The notes below the pieces were generated by a model, which was not told the DNA's origin, did not search any database, and worked only from the letters and a program-made list of their open reading frames with translations. From NCBI RefSeq assembly GCF_009905375.1, contig NC_133648.1, forward strand, positions 30,122,438 to 30,186,437: a stretch of DNA of 64,000 nt, written 5' to 3'. Of this stretch, positions 31,795-44,009 are shown piece by piece (the stretch's first letter is position 1; the number at the start of each line of letters is the position of its first letter). The position numbers were made by a program, and so were the translations under genes. The DNA is from Apium graveolens. Lineage: Eukaryota > Streptophyta > Magnoliopsida > Apiales > Apiaceae.

Positions 31795-34700
31795 ATGGCA
31801 CCCAAGGACATAATTTTTGATGGAGCTACGTTTGTTCCTAATAACTTTTCTGCTATAATTAGCAAGTCAGAAGCACCCTCTGAATTTCACTTCATTCAGG
31901 ACTGTCTTGCTAGTTCTGATATTGGGTATGCTCTGACTGAACCCGAAGCAGTCTCTGGTACTCAGGTACTGGAGTTCTGGAGAAGCGGTGTATATGATGA
32001 TGGTGGTGCTCAAGGGTCCCCAAGTATTATTTTTTCATCAGGGGAGGATGAGTATGTTGTGACATTGTCTACAGTTCGACAAGCACTGCAGCTACCTGAG
32101 AAATGTGTTTATTCTATAGTTGACGAGCCAGTTCTTCAAAACATGATGGCCGGTCTGGGATATGAGAGGACATTGGCAAAGCTGGGCCAGTTGAAGAGAT
32201 CTTTCATAAGGAGGGAATGGAGTTTCTTCTTTGATTGCATAACCAAGGCTTTTGCAAATAAATGTTCCAATTTTGATGCAATTCCCATATTCAGCCAACA
32301 AATCGGGTATACTCTCATAAATCAAACTGATTTTGACTATGCAAGTGTTGTCTTAGGTTTTATTGGGGACATAATGAATGAAGATAGATCTACTGTTTAT
32401 TTGCTAGATTCTGTCAGCTTATCTATAGTTTCTGTTGTGATAATAAGCCCCAAAATGCTGGTGAATTAATTTCATCATTCAGAATAGCTAAAAGAGCTTT
32501 TACTGACTTATTATCTACTGATAATAAGAAGGTTGTGTTAAGACCCCTCTTAATTCCTTTATCTGTCAAACAAGCCTTAATAAACTATGATCCCGTTAAA
32601 TACACTGCACTATATCCTGATGTCCAACCATCTACACCTCATCCATCAGAACCTACCACCTCTAATCAACCACCTCAAACTTCTCAACCTCAACCTTCAG
32701 ATCCTACAGTGCAGCCTTCATCTTCCAAACCTAAGAGGACTAAGAAAGTACCTCAGACACAACAGAAGAGAAGGAGATTCATTCTGCGAGATGAATCAGA
32801 TGCTGAGGAACAGGTTCCTGTATCAGAACCTGTTGTTCTAGAAGCTGATAAGGTCTCTTCTAAGGAGGATGTTAATATTGGGAGTTCTAGGCCCCTAAAA
32901 AGGCTTAGAAAGCGTAATTCAGATGAAACAGCTCCTCAAGTCTCCTTAAAAGCTAAAAGATTCAAAACATTGGCAAAAAAGTCTGAAGATTCTGGTAAAG
33001 GAATGGAAGCAGCAGCTAAGGACGGGGATCAGGAATCTCTGATCTCACAAGACCCTGTTGAAGCTCATAATTCTCCTAGTGTTGATCCAGACCTTCATAC
33101 AACTCATCTATCTCCAGTTCATGCTGATACCCAGGGGCCAAGTGATGAAATTGACATACATAACTTGGAAGTGACTCAGGTTTTGAATCTAGAAGCTCCA
33201 CCAACTCAAGTCACTCCACCAACAGCACCAATTCCTGATGCTGATTTCAATCCAGAATTGCCTACAAAACCTTCTCTGCATCTAGATACTGAAGATTAGA
33301 TTTTAGGTGAGCATCAGAATATGGCTGTTGATCAGAACATAGTTGGAGATCAGCACTTAGAGGATGATGTTGAAGCCTTCATAGCCTCTCATACTATTCT
33401 TTTATCAGAGGATGTTGATGATGCTGATTCTATAAGTTCTGATGCTGCAAATGTTGATGATACTGGTAATGCTACTCCAAATGCAGATGTTGATGCAGCT
33501 GGTCCTTCTGGACATGCACCTCTACAAGCTCCTTCAAAAGCTGAGATAGTCAAGAAGTTTGTTACAGGTAAGTACCAGTCCCTTGGATTGAAACTCCTAG
33601 AGGACAAGAGTGGACTAAAGAATGGAACTCAGTCAGTTTTGTTCCTTCTGAAAAGATTGTTGCTCGGTACTTGGCAAAAGCTGATGAGGTGCTAGTCAAT
33701 GATGATTTTAAGACACAGCTAAGAGTTACTGCACTAAGTACAAGGCACCTTCAAGGTCAACAATCTTAACTCAGGCCAAGGTGGACAAGATTCAAGAATC
33801 CTTGAATCAGCAAGATACAGTTGCCAAGCTGGACAAGAAGATGTTTTTCAAACCTACCTTTCACAGAATTGCCTACATTGAGAAAACCCAAGAGAAGCAA
33901 CAGTCTCAGATTGATGAAATTTTGAAAAATCAAGCTTCTCAGCAAGATCAACTCAATGAGATCCAATCCTCAGTGGAATTGCTTGTCTCTCTTCTTTTAC
34001 CTGCTGATGCCAAAAAGGGGGCGAAAGTAATTAAGTCCAAATGCAAACCTGATAAGACACTGAAGGGAAAGGATGGTAATGACCCGGGAAACTCTGGAAT
34101 GGGTGGAGGTCATGGTCAAGGTAAAGATCATATATCAAGAAAAGTTGGAACTACAAGTCATAGAACAAGTTCTGATACTGGAAGAAGAATAACTTCTGAT
34201 ACTGGTAAAAGGATAAGTTGTAATGAACTTTTAGAACTTGATGAAGAAATTTCAAGACAGTTATTTCTGAAAGAAAATCCAGGAATGGACTTTGAGAGTC
34301 TAAAGGAAGAGGAAGCTAGCCTTAAGTTAGAAAAAGTCAACTCCAAATCTGAAGCTTCTGTTGTTAAAAAGAAACTTCCTAAGACCAAAGGCATTGTGAT
34401 AAAAGAAAGGGTAAATCCTGAGGCAACCAAGGCCAAATCACAATTGCAGATAGATCCAAGGTCCAAGGGCAAAGAAAAAGTTGGTGAACCTGTAAAGGTT
34501 TATGTGCCTCCTATGGATGAAGAAATTTCTGATGAAGATGCTAATCTTACTCTGACTTCAAGGAAGATTTCTAAGACAACCTCTGACATGGCTCAAGTTG
34601 TTCAGAGTCAAGATATAGTTAGTTCTGATATAACAATGAAGCAAGCAACCTCTGACATAGCTCAAGTTGGCTTGATATCAGAAGATAAGTCAAAGGAAAC

Positions 34701-35325
34701 CTCTGACATTGCTCATGTTAAATCCTCAAAGTTACTCCTACCAGGATTCACTAAAGCCAAACAGACTCAACCTTTGAAGACTGCAGCAAGTGGTTTTGAA
34801 GCAAGAGTGGTTACTGGAAAGGAAGCAAGAGATAAATCTGGATTGGGTAGTGCTGATGAAAGAAGAGTGCAAAACACAACCAATGATCCAACTTCCTTAA
34901 GTGAACCAGGTGTTGGAGCAACTCTTGAAAGATTGAATCAACTTGAATCTGTACAGATGGTTTACCATACCTTCTTGAAAGAACACATCTTATTATATTT
35001 CATGACAGATGGAAGGGTTTACCATATAAGGGAAAATGCTATACCACTAAAGTATTTTGAAGAACTAGAACATGTTTTATTCTTACTTCAAGTGAAGGAC
35101 AGATTAACAAAAAGTGCTGCAAATTATTTGAAGACTCAAATTCAGAGACCGAAGAAGCTTTATTCTGTGAAGTCTGACAGCACATACTGTCCCACGTACA
35201 GGGATCACAAGGGTGATATTGTTGAGATGAAGCCTAATACTACAAAGAACAGAACATATCTTGGTATTAAGGGACTTGAATTCAATCTAGAGTCTGACAA
35301 AGCCTATGTCATCAGACTAGATTAG
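31795..35325 (+). pseudogene. Element E 3' ORF ('env-like'), frameshifted
   Basis: ATG 31795 (MAPKDIIFDGATFVPNNF) follows a CT-rich leader. The N-terminal domain carries FIRREWSFFFDCITKAFANKCSNFD in register with the same block in B, C and D (residues about 140-165). Stops and shifts near 32467, 33297 and 33700 divide the rest into 32535-33299, 33321-33695 and 33781-35325. The middle is Ser/Pro/Thr-rich with a basic patch (KRLRKRN); then a coiled coil (YIEKTQEKQQSQIDEILKNQ), a tandem SDTGRRI/SDTGKRI stretch, and a C-terminal domain (YHTFLKEHILLYFMTDGRVY...) ending YVIRLD. No membrane segment is seen. Confidence 0.78.
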
Positions 35326-35690
35326 GAGTTGAGAAAAGCAAAAATTAATGATCTCAGATATGTTATCTTCCAAACTGATGAAGATACTGCAGAGCTTAAA
35401 GATGCTAAAAGGAGGATGATTGATGAACTCAGATATGTTGAGAGATGTTTGTTAAAGAACTATCTCAGAACAACTCCTGACATCAGAGAGATCAGAAAGT
35501 GAAGCCAAGTCAAGATCTACAACTGCTCGAATCTGATGTATGTACAGACTGAAGTTGTTATCAGAAGTTAAAGTTGGTAAAGCTTTAAGGACTGTAAGTT
35601 GTAGTTATCTAGTCAAATTCTCATGCATTTGTACTTAATGTTTTTGACATCATCAAATATCTGTTAAACTTGTATATTATGCTAATTTAC

Positions 35691-35704
35691 AAGTTGGGGG
35701 AGAT
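35691..35704 (+). promoter_or_regulatory. Polypurine tract of element E
   Basis: AAGTTGGGGGAGAT lies directly before the right LTR. It has the same core as in A and D. Confidence 0.9.
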
Positions 35705-36302
35705 TGTTAGATATATTTGATAATGTCATGACTAATATAATTTATGTTTAGTTTTCAGATCTTACTTGAACAGGACAAATAAGTACTTAACTGAAATCAA
35801 CATTTATACTGAAGTCAGAACTTAAGTCATCAGTACTTAAGGTTCAGGAGATATTTATCAAAAGATAATATCAGGACTTAAAGGAAACGTTAAGATAAGG
35901 GAGGCGGCTGATTGAAAGGAAAGAAGATCAAGACAAACGCAAGAAGAGATATGCATGAAGAAGGAATTCTATGAAGAATAGAATACTTGGAAGAAAAGAT
36001 AACTGGTTGATATATTTTAGGAAGCAGAATTATATTCCATATCAATTAGCGATTATCTTGTAAATGTGTAATATATAAACACATACATAAGGTTTACACT
36101 ATAAGTGTTATCATTATCGAGAATAATATTCATTGTAACCCTAGCAGCTCTCGTGATATTTGTTCATCACTGAGAGAGGACAGTTCTATATTGTAACAGA
36201 GTTTAATAAAGTTTGTTTTATGTTACTTGTGTTCTTTGAATTCGATTTGATTGTGCTAGACACTGTATTCAACCCCCCTTCTACAGTGTGTGTGACCTAA
36301 CA
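35705..36302 (+). mobile_element. Right LTR of element E
   Basis: It is 598 bp, TGTTAGATAT...CTAACA. It carries a TATA-like TATATAAAC near 36068 and ends with an AACCCCCCTTCTACAGTG segment. It is flanked by ttcgt. Confidence 0.9.
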
Positions 36303-36307
36303 TTCGT

Positions 36308-36542
36308 GAAGAACTAATAATAATATTATCTATGTACATACCTAGTGTATGTTCTTTTTTACTACGGGATGATGATAATCAAGAGCAGAGGTTTATGGAT
36401 ACTTCCAACGATACACAAAAAAAGTATAAACCATCGTTGGATTTGAACATGTATCAGTTTGACCTCAACAAATTACCAAAAGAAGAGAGCATGTTTGAGA
36501 TGGTGCATGAAATATCACAAATATATTTTCCTTCTGTATTTA
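36308..36542 (+). pseudogene. 3' part of the possible host ORF split by element E
   Basis: In phase with 9658-9744 after removing E and one target copy. It reads EELIIILSMYIPSVC, then LDLNMYQFDLNKLPKEES and FEMVHEISQIYF, open until the PIF MITE at 36543, where the reading frame continues into transposon sequence and soon stops. No family is recognised. It may be the start of a transposase-derived or regulatory gene, or chance. Confidence 0.35.
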
Positions 36543-36902
36543 GGCTCTGTTTGGGATTGCTATTAAAAATTGTTGGGTTGTTAGGAAAAGTGTTGGTGGA
36601 AAAAGTGATGTTGAAAAAATCATATTACTGTTTGGTAATCTTTTTAATTTGTATATGTTTTGAAGTAAAAAATATAAAAAATAATGTTTTTGATGAGGTT
36701 TGATGGCGAAATCAGCATTTACTTCCCGCAAAAGCTGAAAAGCAATTTTTTTCGAAAAGTATGGGGGCCTTACTTTTTCTAACAGCATCTTTTACGCTAA
36801 AAGCACTTTTCTGAAAAGTAGTTTTCTAATTTTACCAAACAGTTTTTTAGCTGTTTTTCAGCGAAAAACTGTTGTTGCAAAAAAGCAATCCCAAACAGAG
36901 CC
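36543..36902. mobile_element. PIF/Harbinger (Tourist-like) MITE
   Basis: The ends GGCTCTGTTTGGGATTGCT and AGCAATCCCAAACAGAGCC are perfect 19-bp inverted repeats, flanked on both sides by TTA (36540-36542 and 36903-36905). A 3-bp TTA/TAA target duplication with G-rich ends is diagnostic of this superfamily. It is 360 bp and noncoding; subterminal sequences (AAAAGCATTTTTC types) are also complementary. Confidence 0.92.
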
Positions 36903-36942
36903 TTAGCTTATAAAAAAAATTGAATTCAGGTTGCAAATATAT

Positions 36943-37535
36943 TCATGTACCCATCCATTTTAAATAATCTTGAGCAAAAAAGTCATGTTAGTACCCCTTT
37001 TTGTTTGGAATATGGGTTGAAAAGTTCTTTTTCTTTGTTTTGTATTTGCTTTAATTTTACAATTTCTTTAATTTTACACTTCTATTTAGATATTCATGTT
37101 TGAAAAATAATTTTAGAAATAAGCATTAGTTCTTATATATTCATGTACCCCATCCATTTTGATTAATCTTGAGTTAAAATATTATGTTACTACCCCTATT
37201 TATTTGTAATTTTGGTAGAAAAGTTCTTTTTCTTTGTTTTGTATTTGCTTTAATTTTACAATTTCTTTAATTTCACACTTGTATTTAGATTTTCTTGTTT
37301 GAAAAATAGTTTTAGAAATAAGCATTAGTTCTTATATATTTATGTACCCCATCCATTTTGATTAATCTTGAGTGAAAAAACCATGTTAGTACCTCTTTTT
37401 ATTTATAATTTTGGTAGAAAAGTATCAAAAGCTTTGTTTTGTATTTGCTTTAATTTTAAAATTTCTTTAATTTTACACTTGTATTTAGATATTCGTGTTT
37501 GAAAAATAGTTTTGGAAATAAGCATTAGTTCTTGT
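36943..37535 (+). repeat. Triplicated 198-bp unit
   Basis: Three head-to-tail units start TCATGTACCCATCC (36943), TCATGTACCCCATCC (37141) and TTATGTACCCCATCC (37340). Each contains TCTTTGTTTTGTATTTGC and GAAATAAGCATTAGTTCTT. They are AT-rich and noncoding. Confidence 0.9.
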
Positions 37536-39180
37536 TTTTTAACTCAGAGTAAAGAATATTATAAAATAAAATTTTATCTTTTTCCAATTTTTTATCTATA
37601 ATTTTTTAAAATATAATGATCGACAAAAAATAAGAAAGTCATGACAATATTTTATCTTAACTTACAAATATAATAAATTAAAATTAAGAATTTATATAAA
37701 TACTACAAAACTAATAAAATTAAATCTTAAAAACATAAATCAAAATAAACATTGATTATATTTCAAAAATTAAATCAATCACTACATCTTTATATAAGTG
37801 GGCATTACATTTTAGTTGACATGCTAGTTGTCCTTTTCTCTCCAAAACACCTTTTTCATACGGGGAATCTTATAATTATTGCCCCCTTCACCTTCAATAG
37901 ACATTGCATGCACTGTAGAGTGTTGTCGGTTTTACAACCTTAACGCAAGAGCACGTATCGCAACAAGTAGTATAATAATTCGTTCCCACGAAGACTATTA
38001 ATAAGCTGTTAACCAATTACTACTTTTCTTTTAATTCGATTCTAAAAAAACAAGTTGAGTGTTTTACTAAATTATCACTAAATAATTAAACTAGCACAAA
38101 ATAATGATTAATAAATTCCAAGAGATTGAAAACTAGGCCTTTAACTTCATCTAACGTTCTTCAATAAGCTTCTTCTTTAACCTCTATTCTCGTGATCTAA
38201 TTGCCAGTCTAAGACAAATATGTATTCACAAGGACCTTTTGAATCTCAAGTGACTTTAATTTATGCAATAACCCACATATTCCTATGTATAATTTAAAAG
38301 TATAAATAACATTAAGCTTCATCTTAATTGGACTTCTTAGGGTGTTTAGGTATATTCCTATCCTAACCACAAATTAATTTGAATATAAATCCTAAGATAT
38401 ATTAATTGGGCCTTAACGGGTTTCTCTTCCAAGTCCACCCAAAATACGAAATCAATCTCAAGATCAATCCTTGAGAAGCATTAAACACAAATCAACATAA
38501 ACAATTAATACGACCACAAAAATAGAGGGAAAAGAATACAACTTATATATTAACAAGAGAATCCATTAAAGGCCTAGAAAGAAAATTAGTTCATCATCTC
38601 AAAAGAAACCAATACACAAGAGTATGTAAACATATTGAAATAGTAAGGAGAAAAGATGAAAACTGTGGATGCATCAATATCCTCTTCTTCAAGCTTTTTC
38701 CTCTTGAGCATAGCCTTCTTTTTCTCCTCTAGGAACTTAATACATTATAATAATATATGATGTATCTATATGTATCTAACTAATCTATTTTAATATTTTA
38801 AGAAAAATACCAATAAGTATCCCAAACTAATTCTGTTTTCCAAGTAAAATTCGCAGTTGACTTTTTTTCAGAAATTTTGGGCCACTATAATGATAGAGAA
38901 TCTCATTGTCTTCTCATGGGTTGTTGAATCGTCCAATTTGGACTTATGGAACTCAAGATATGGCCCAAACAGTATAGCATGCACGTGCAGTCCAACAAAT
39001 CCGAATTTACTTCTAATAAATCTCCAAAATCAGCTTTTTATTCCCCAATCTTTCCAAGTTTAGGATTCCTTGTCTCCTACAATAAAACATTAAAATTTAT
39101 TTAATAAAAATCCAATTAAATGCAAAATATAATAAGTATGAGGAATAAAATCATATAAAATATATATATATTATACTATA
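37536..39180. other. AT-rich region without recognisable genes
   Basis: No ORF with family features. The part from about 37940 (CGCAAGAGCACGTATCGCAA, then GTTCCCACGAAGACTATT) resembles a widespread noncoding plant repeat, but I cannot name it. Confidence 0.45.
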
Positions 39181-39189
39181 TCATAGAGT

Positions 39190-40221
39190 CAAACAATTCT
39201 ATTTGATATTTTACTTGAAAATGTATGAAAAGCTTTTTCTACTCCCGCCGTCAACTCTTCAATACTTTTACAGGGCTTCCTTGTACTTCAAATATTGGAT
39301 AGCTTTAAAAAAGCAAGATCCAATACATTTAGATCAGGAGAATTTGGAGGCTGACATTTTATTCTTATGTCAAAACCAGTTCTTCACAAAGCTTCACAAA
39401 ACTCTATATCATTGGGATTAATACGTGTTCTTGCATTGTCTTGTTGAACAATGATGGTAAGGTTACCATCTTCTCTTGGCCACTTATTTACAATAGCAGG
39501 CACATATCATTAACAAGAATGGATCGTAATTTGTCTCTTGTTATTGAAGTCATAGCGTTTATCTCAAGTGTCCATACAACTCGATTCACGCTACTTATTT
39601 TCCGGCTCTCTAGTAACAAACGGAGATATGCCAATTTTTCCCAAAAATATTACTCTACATTCTGCATCAAATCGTGGCCTAGCTATAGCCGCTAAAAATA
39701 TAACATTTCCCACAAAAATTTGCTCTTGCATGTACGGTAAGGATCCTCTTCATAGGGTAAAAGATAATATGTCTCATTTTTTCTAGATATGTTAAACCAT
39801 TTTTCATCGATATTAATAACATTATACATATTCTTGAACATAGGATCATGTGGTAAGCTTTCTTCTTTGAGCATTGATAAATAAAATTATAATCTAGCCT
39901 TTTTGTTCTGAGATTTGATTGCATTAGTGTGTCTTCTAGTTGTACCATACGTTTTATAATTAGTATAAAAGAGAGATGGACTAATATTTATACCACTTGA
40001 TGAAGCACGTATAGTTGTTCTTTGTTGGAGTGGTAAGTTTCTAAATTGCTCCACATCAATTTCTATTATTTTACGACCACAATTTTTTGTCTTCCTGTGT
40101 AACACATTGTTCATTCCATCACCTTCATTTTCCTTTGACCTCTTCCAAATTCTTTGAACGGTACATAATGGCACCGAAAACATTTCTGCAACAATTGTAG
40201 TAGATTTCTTTTTAAGTTTTC
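39190..40221 (-). pseudogene. Mariner-like (DD39D) transposase relic, cut by element C
   Basis: The minus strand holds, in several frames, a helix-turn-helix piece (FSVPLCTVQRIWKRSKE), a QQRTTIRASSSGINIS block, the first catalytic Asp in NIDEKWFN, the second in QQDNART, and PPNSPDLNVLDL carrying the third. Spacing between the second Asp and the Asp of VLDL is 39 residues, the DD39D signature of plant mariner-like elements. Frameshifts and stops (for example after EFCEAL) make it dead. The N-terminal part is missing because element C's LTR begins at 40222, inside the gene. No terminal inverted repeat was identified. Confidence 0.85.
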
Positions 40222-41547
40222 TGTTGTAAAAGACATGCCTGTACTTTAACAAGACTAAGACATTTTGTCAACCCTAAGTAAGTTATATTGTTATCTTATT
40301 TTGTATTTGTACTTGTAACACTTTAAAGTTTGTAAAAATGCAAAGGAGCAGACTTAAGTCTTTTTCCTGAAACAGTATCAAGCCTAAGGATTCTATCTGG
40401 AAGAAGATCAAGAAGATCATGCCTCAGAAGAATTTTGAAGAAGTTTGGAGTTGAATAAATCTGTTTAAATAAAAATATTTTAAGTCAGGATCTCTACAAG
40501 TCACAGATTTAGTGTTATAAAGAATTCATTCGAGAACTCCCAATGACTTATCGAGAACTCAGAAAAGCTACTAGAGAACTTAGTGAGATATCGACAAGTC
40601 AAGAAGACATGAAGATTGAAGATATCGACAAGTCATTTCTTCACTAGAGAACTCAGAGTTCTCGACAAGTCTCATTCATTAGAGAACTCAGAGTTATCGA
40701 TAAGTCTAAGTCTACTAGAGAACTCAGAGATATCGATAAGTCAAAATTCACTAGAGAACTCTAAGTTGTCGACAAGACAAAGTGAAGACATGTTGCTGAG
40801 AGATCACGACAAGCTAAAGGTTCATTCGAGAACTCAGAGACCTCTATAAGTCAAATTCACTAGAGCATTAGAGATCTCGATAAGTCATTATACTTATCGA
40901 GATGTCAAGATCTCTATATGCCTAATTGGAGATCTCGAGTAAAATTCTCGAAGTACAAAATCACAGACCAGTTCAATATTCAAGATAAACAATCAACAAA
41001 CAATCCGACCAGCTGGATTGACAAGTCTACAAAAAGCAACTTGAAGAATGTGTAAGATCAATGGTGAAGATTAATTTACAGGGGAAGATTAAAATTATCA
41101 TCGGATGCTAAAGATATGCTAAGCCATAGATGGAAGATCTACTTTTCTATAAATAGAAATGACAAGTGACAGTTTAGAAAAACTAATAGCATGTCTTATT
41201 GTACACTGTATAAACCAGCAGTTAACTGAATTATAAAGTTAACACTGGTCCTTTAGTCAGTTGTAACAATTTAGATAATATTACTTGTAACACTCTCAAG
41301 AAGAAACTAAGCTCTTTATCAACAAAGAGCCTAGAAATTTTGTAGCAAAACAGTCTTAATTTTAATATAAAATTAAGTGAGTTTTGAAGATTTGTGTTCT
41401 TTATTTTCTGCAAGCTTAATTTCTGCATGAACACATTCTACAACAAGATTTAATTTACTTTGTTCAACCATAAACATTCAAGAAAAGCCCAAAAACAGTA
41501 AAACACATTCACCCCCCCCCCCTCTATATGTTATTCATTTCCTAATA
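40222..41547 (+). mobile_element. 5' LTR of element C
   Basis: TGTTGTAAAAGACATGCC to CCTAATA (the terminal CA appears mutated). It is homologous to LTR A, with the same motif array, TATA box CTATAAATA at 41147-41155 and a long C run at about 41508-41522 whose length may be uncertain. Confidence 0.88.
40588..40905 (+). repeat. TATCGACAAGTC motif array in LTR C
   Basis: About eight units of (A/T)TATCGA(C/T)AAGTC or CTCGACAAGTC alternating with GAGAACTCAGAG, 200-560 bp upstream of the TATA box. Confidence 0.85.
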
Positions 41548-41549
41548 AG

Positions 41550-41562
41550 TGGTATCAGAGCC
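41550..41562 (+). promoter_or_regulatory. Primer-binding site of element C
   Basis: TGGTATCAGAGCC, complementary to initiator tRNA-Met, two bases after the LTR. Confidence 0.95.
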
Positions 41563-41598
41563 AAATCTGAAAGTAAACAGATTCAAGATCTTGGAAGA

Positions 41599-43700
41599 AT
41601 GAATACACAGAAAATCAGTAGCATCAAAATTCCTACATTTGACAAAGCTAACTACACTCTTTGGAAAAAGAAAATGATGTTGTTTAAAACCATGGCCAAT
41701 CCCCTCTACATTCAGATCCTCAAGAATGGGCCCTTCATTCCTATGGTTAGAGTTGAGGAATATACAGATGGAGACATGGTTATCCCAGCTCATTATGCTC
41801 CAAAAGATCCTTCTGAGTATACTGAGCCTGAAAAAGAGAAAGTTTCCCTGAATGGCAGTTTATAATTAATATTGATCGAGTCACTTGACAATGTGATGTA
41901 CAACAACATTGTCAACTGTGACACTGTTAAGCAAATATGGGAAAAGATTGAGATAATCTGTGAGGGAACTCAGGAAGTTAGGTCAAAGCAAAGAAGAATA
42001 CTGATTTCACAGTATGAGGGTTTTATGGCAAAGCCAAAGGAAAGTGATGTGTTTGAAAGATTCAATAAGCTGATAAATGACTTGCAACTTCATGACAAAT
42101 ACTATGAAGCTGAAGAAGTGAACCTTAAGTTCTTGCTTACTCTCCCTGATTATTTGGAACAGAAAATCTCAGCAATCAGGGAAGGGAGAGACTTGAGCAG
42201 AATAACACTGGAAGTTCTATATGAAATTCTCAAAAGATATAAACTATAGATGATTCAAAGGCAATCATTGAGATCTGGTCAAGGACATGTTGTGGATGGC
42301 TCAAGTGCTTTAATTGTAAATTAAAGCCAAACATTTAATGATGAACGATCTCAAACTCCAGTTGCTTCAACAAGTGAGCAAAGAATAAATGATTCACAGG
42401 AACAGGTCATTATGGAATTGGAAAAATATGAGTTCTACACTCTTGAAGAACTAGATGAGCTAGATCAGTCAATGGCCTATTTGGGTAGAAAATTCTCTAA
42501 TATTAGAGTAAAGAAGCCAAGATACTTCAAGAGTAAAGGACAGTTTTTCAACAAAGACTGTAGCTGGAAAGAAAAAGGGAAGTACAATTCTGATGGTAAG
42601 AATGGCTACAAAACTGGATCTGTTGACAGAAATAATATAAGGTGCTTCAATTGTGATGAACTAGGCCACTTTGCTACAGAATGCAGGAAACTCAATAAAG
42701 CAAAGAAAGACAAAGCTTATCTTGAACTGGAAGCAAAGCATGAAGCTCTTCTGAAAAAGCAGCAAAGCAAAGCTTATATTGCAGAGGGAAAGGTTTGGGA
42801 TGATTCAGATAATGATGAAGATGAGGAAGTTGGAAACTCTGCTCTAATGGCTTTGGAGCAAGGTAAATCATCCTCATCAAAAGCACAGGCACAACTCTTA
42901 CCACCATTGATTTAAATATGAATCAATATAAGGAAACTGTTGAAAAGATTAGCACAGAAATATTTAACATTCACACAAGCATGGTTGCTACTAATGAAGA
43001 AGTTAGCAGATTAACAAAGATAAACGAGAAGCTTGAAAGTGAGAAGCAAGAAACTGAATTATTGTTGGTGGAGCTTGAAGCTTTAAAACAAGAAAATGCA
43101 TATCAAAAGAACAAGCTCAAGTGTGCAAATAAAATTGAAGCAGTGCTAAGGGAGAAGCTGGAAAAGAATGAAGTGAGGATGAAATCTTTCAGAAATACAT
43201 CTGAACTGGTCGGACAGTACCATGAGAAGAATAAGCCATGTGCAAACATTACTGTTGGCCTTGACTATGATGCCATGAATTACAAAAAGAAGATTGTAGG
43301 TGATAAAGAGAAAGCAAAGAAAACTGAAAATGCTTCAACATTTTTGAAAGAGGTTAATCCACCTATATTCAAAGTATGTGAAGTCAACTTCAGTGAAGAA
43401 GAATTGATTATCAAGCAAGAAATTGCTGATGAGGATAAAGAGAAGAAAACTGAAGAATCAGTTCAGTCTTCCAATACTAAAGAGAAGCTTATGAACAAAC
43501 AAAGTCCAAAGACTCCTGTTAAAAAAACCAAAACTGGAGATGCAAGAAAAGAAAAATAGAAGTGGATAAATAGGGATAAACAAAAGCAACAATTTTGTTT
43601 ATGTTGCAGATGCTCCAAGAAAGAAATGTGAAAAATGTGGCTCTGTGAATCACCTAACTCACCTTTGTAAAAAGGCAGTTAGCAAGCCAACTAAAGGAGC
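41599..43700 (+). pseudogene. Element C gag
   Basis: ATG 41599 (MNTQKISSIKIPTFDKANY) opens the Gag N-terminal domain (W-x-K-K-K-MMLFKTMA). A TAA at 41863 is followed in another frame by VKQIWEKIEIICEGTQEVRSKQ and FLLTLPDYLEQKISAIR (to 42249). 42412-42915 carries the first knuckle CFNCDELGHFATECR. 42918-43559 is a long coiled coil (INEKLESEKQETELLLVELEALKQE). The second knuckle, CEKCGSVNHLTHLC, is at 43626-43668, out of frame. The overall layout equals that of B and D, though the sequence is quite diverged. Several shifts make it nonfunctional. Confidence 0.88.
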
Positions 43701-44009
43701 TTGCAAATATAATGAAGCAAATGCAAATGATCCCTACTCATTCTGTGACAAGTTTGACTGCATCCTTGCAATTTGAAAGTGATGAAGAGCTGCTATAAAC
43801 TGAGAGTAGACCTTAAAGAAACAAGAACTGGATCTAAACAGAAAGGGAAAAAGCTCAACAATCAATGAACTCTATTTTATCTGAAACTACTCATTCTACT
43901 TCTGCTAAATCAGTTAACAAGAAGAATTTACCCAACACTGCTTGGGTTGCTAAAGACACTTAGAACTCATTGTTTGTAGAGAAAAGTGAAGAAAGTCATC
44001 TAGATTATA

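Larger units (their letters stand above)
9745..36302 (+). mobile_element. Element E: old, rearranged Sirevirus copia element (host of nested element B)
   Basis: The outer boundaries are a left LTR starting TGTTAGATATATTTGATAATG at 9745 and a right LTR starting with the same sequence at 35705 and ending CTAACA at 36302. Flanks are tttgt and ttcgt, a target duplication with one mismatch. After removal of B (10440-27989) and a 391-bp duplication, about 8.6 kb remains. It holds the left LTR, an inverted LTR piece, a pol fragment (RT and RNase H only), a small ORF, a long 3' ORF, a polypurine tract and the right LTR. Gag, protease and integrase are missing. By eye the two LTRs differ at roughly 9% of positions, far more than those of B or D, so E is older. 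Confidence 0.85.

Noticed and set aside
31795..35325. Calling the 3' ORF a retroviral envelope gene
   Set aside because: No signal peptide, fusion peptide or transmembrane helix is visible in any of the four copies; only the position is envelope-like.
36332..36703. 123-codon ORF as a complete gene
   Set aside because: Its second half is the PIF MITE; only 36308-36542 is considered, as a possible exon fragment.
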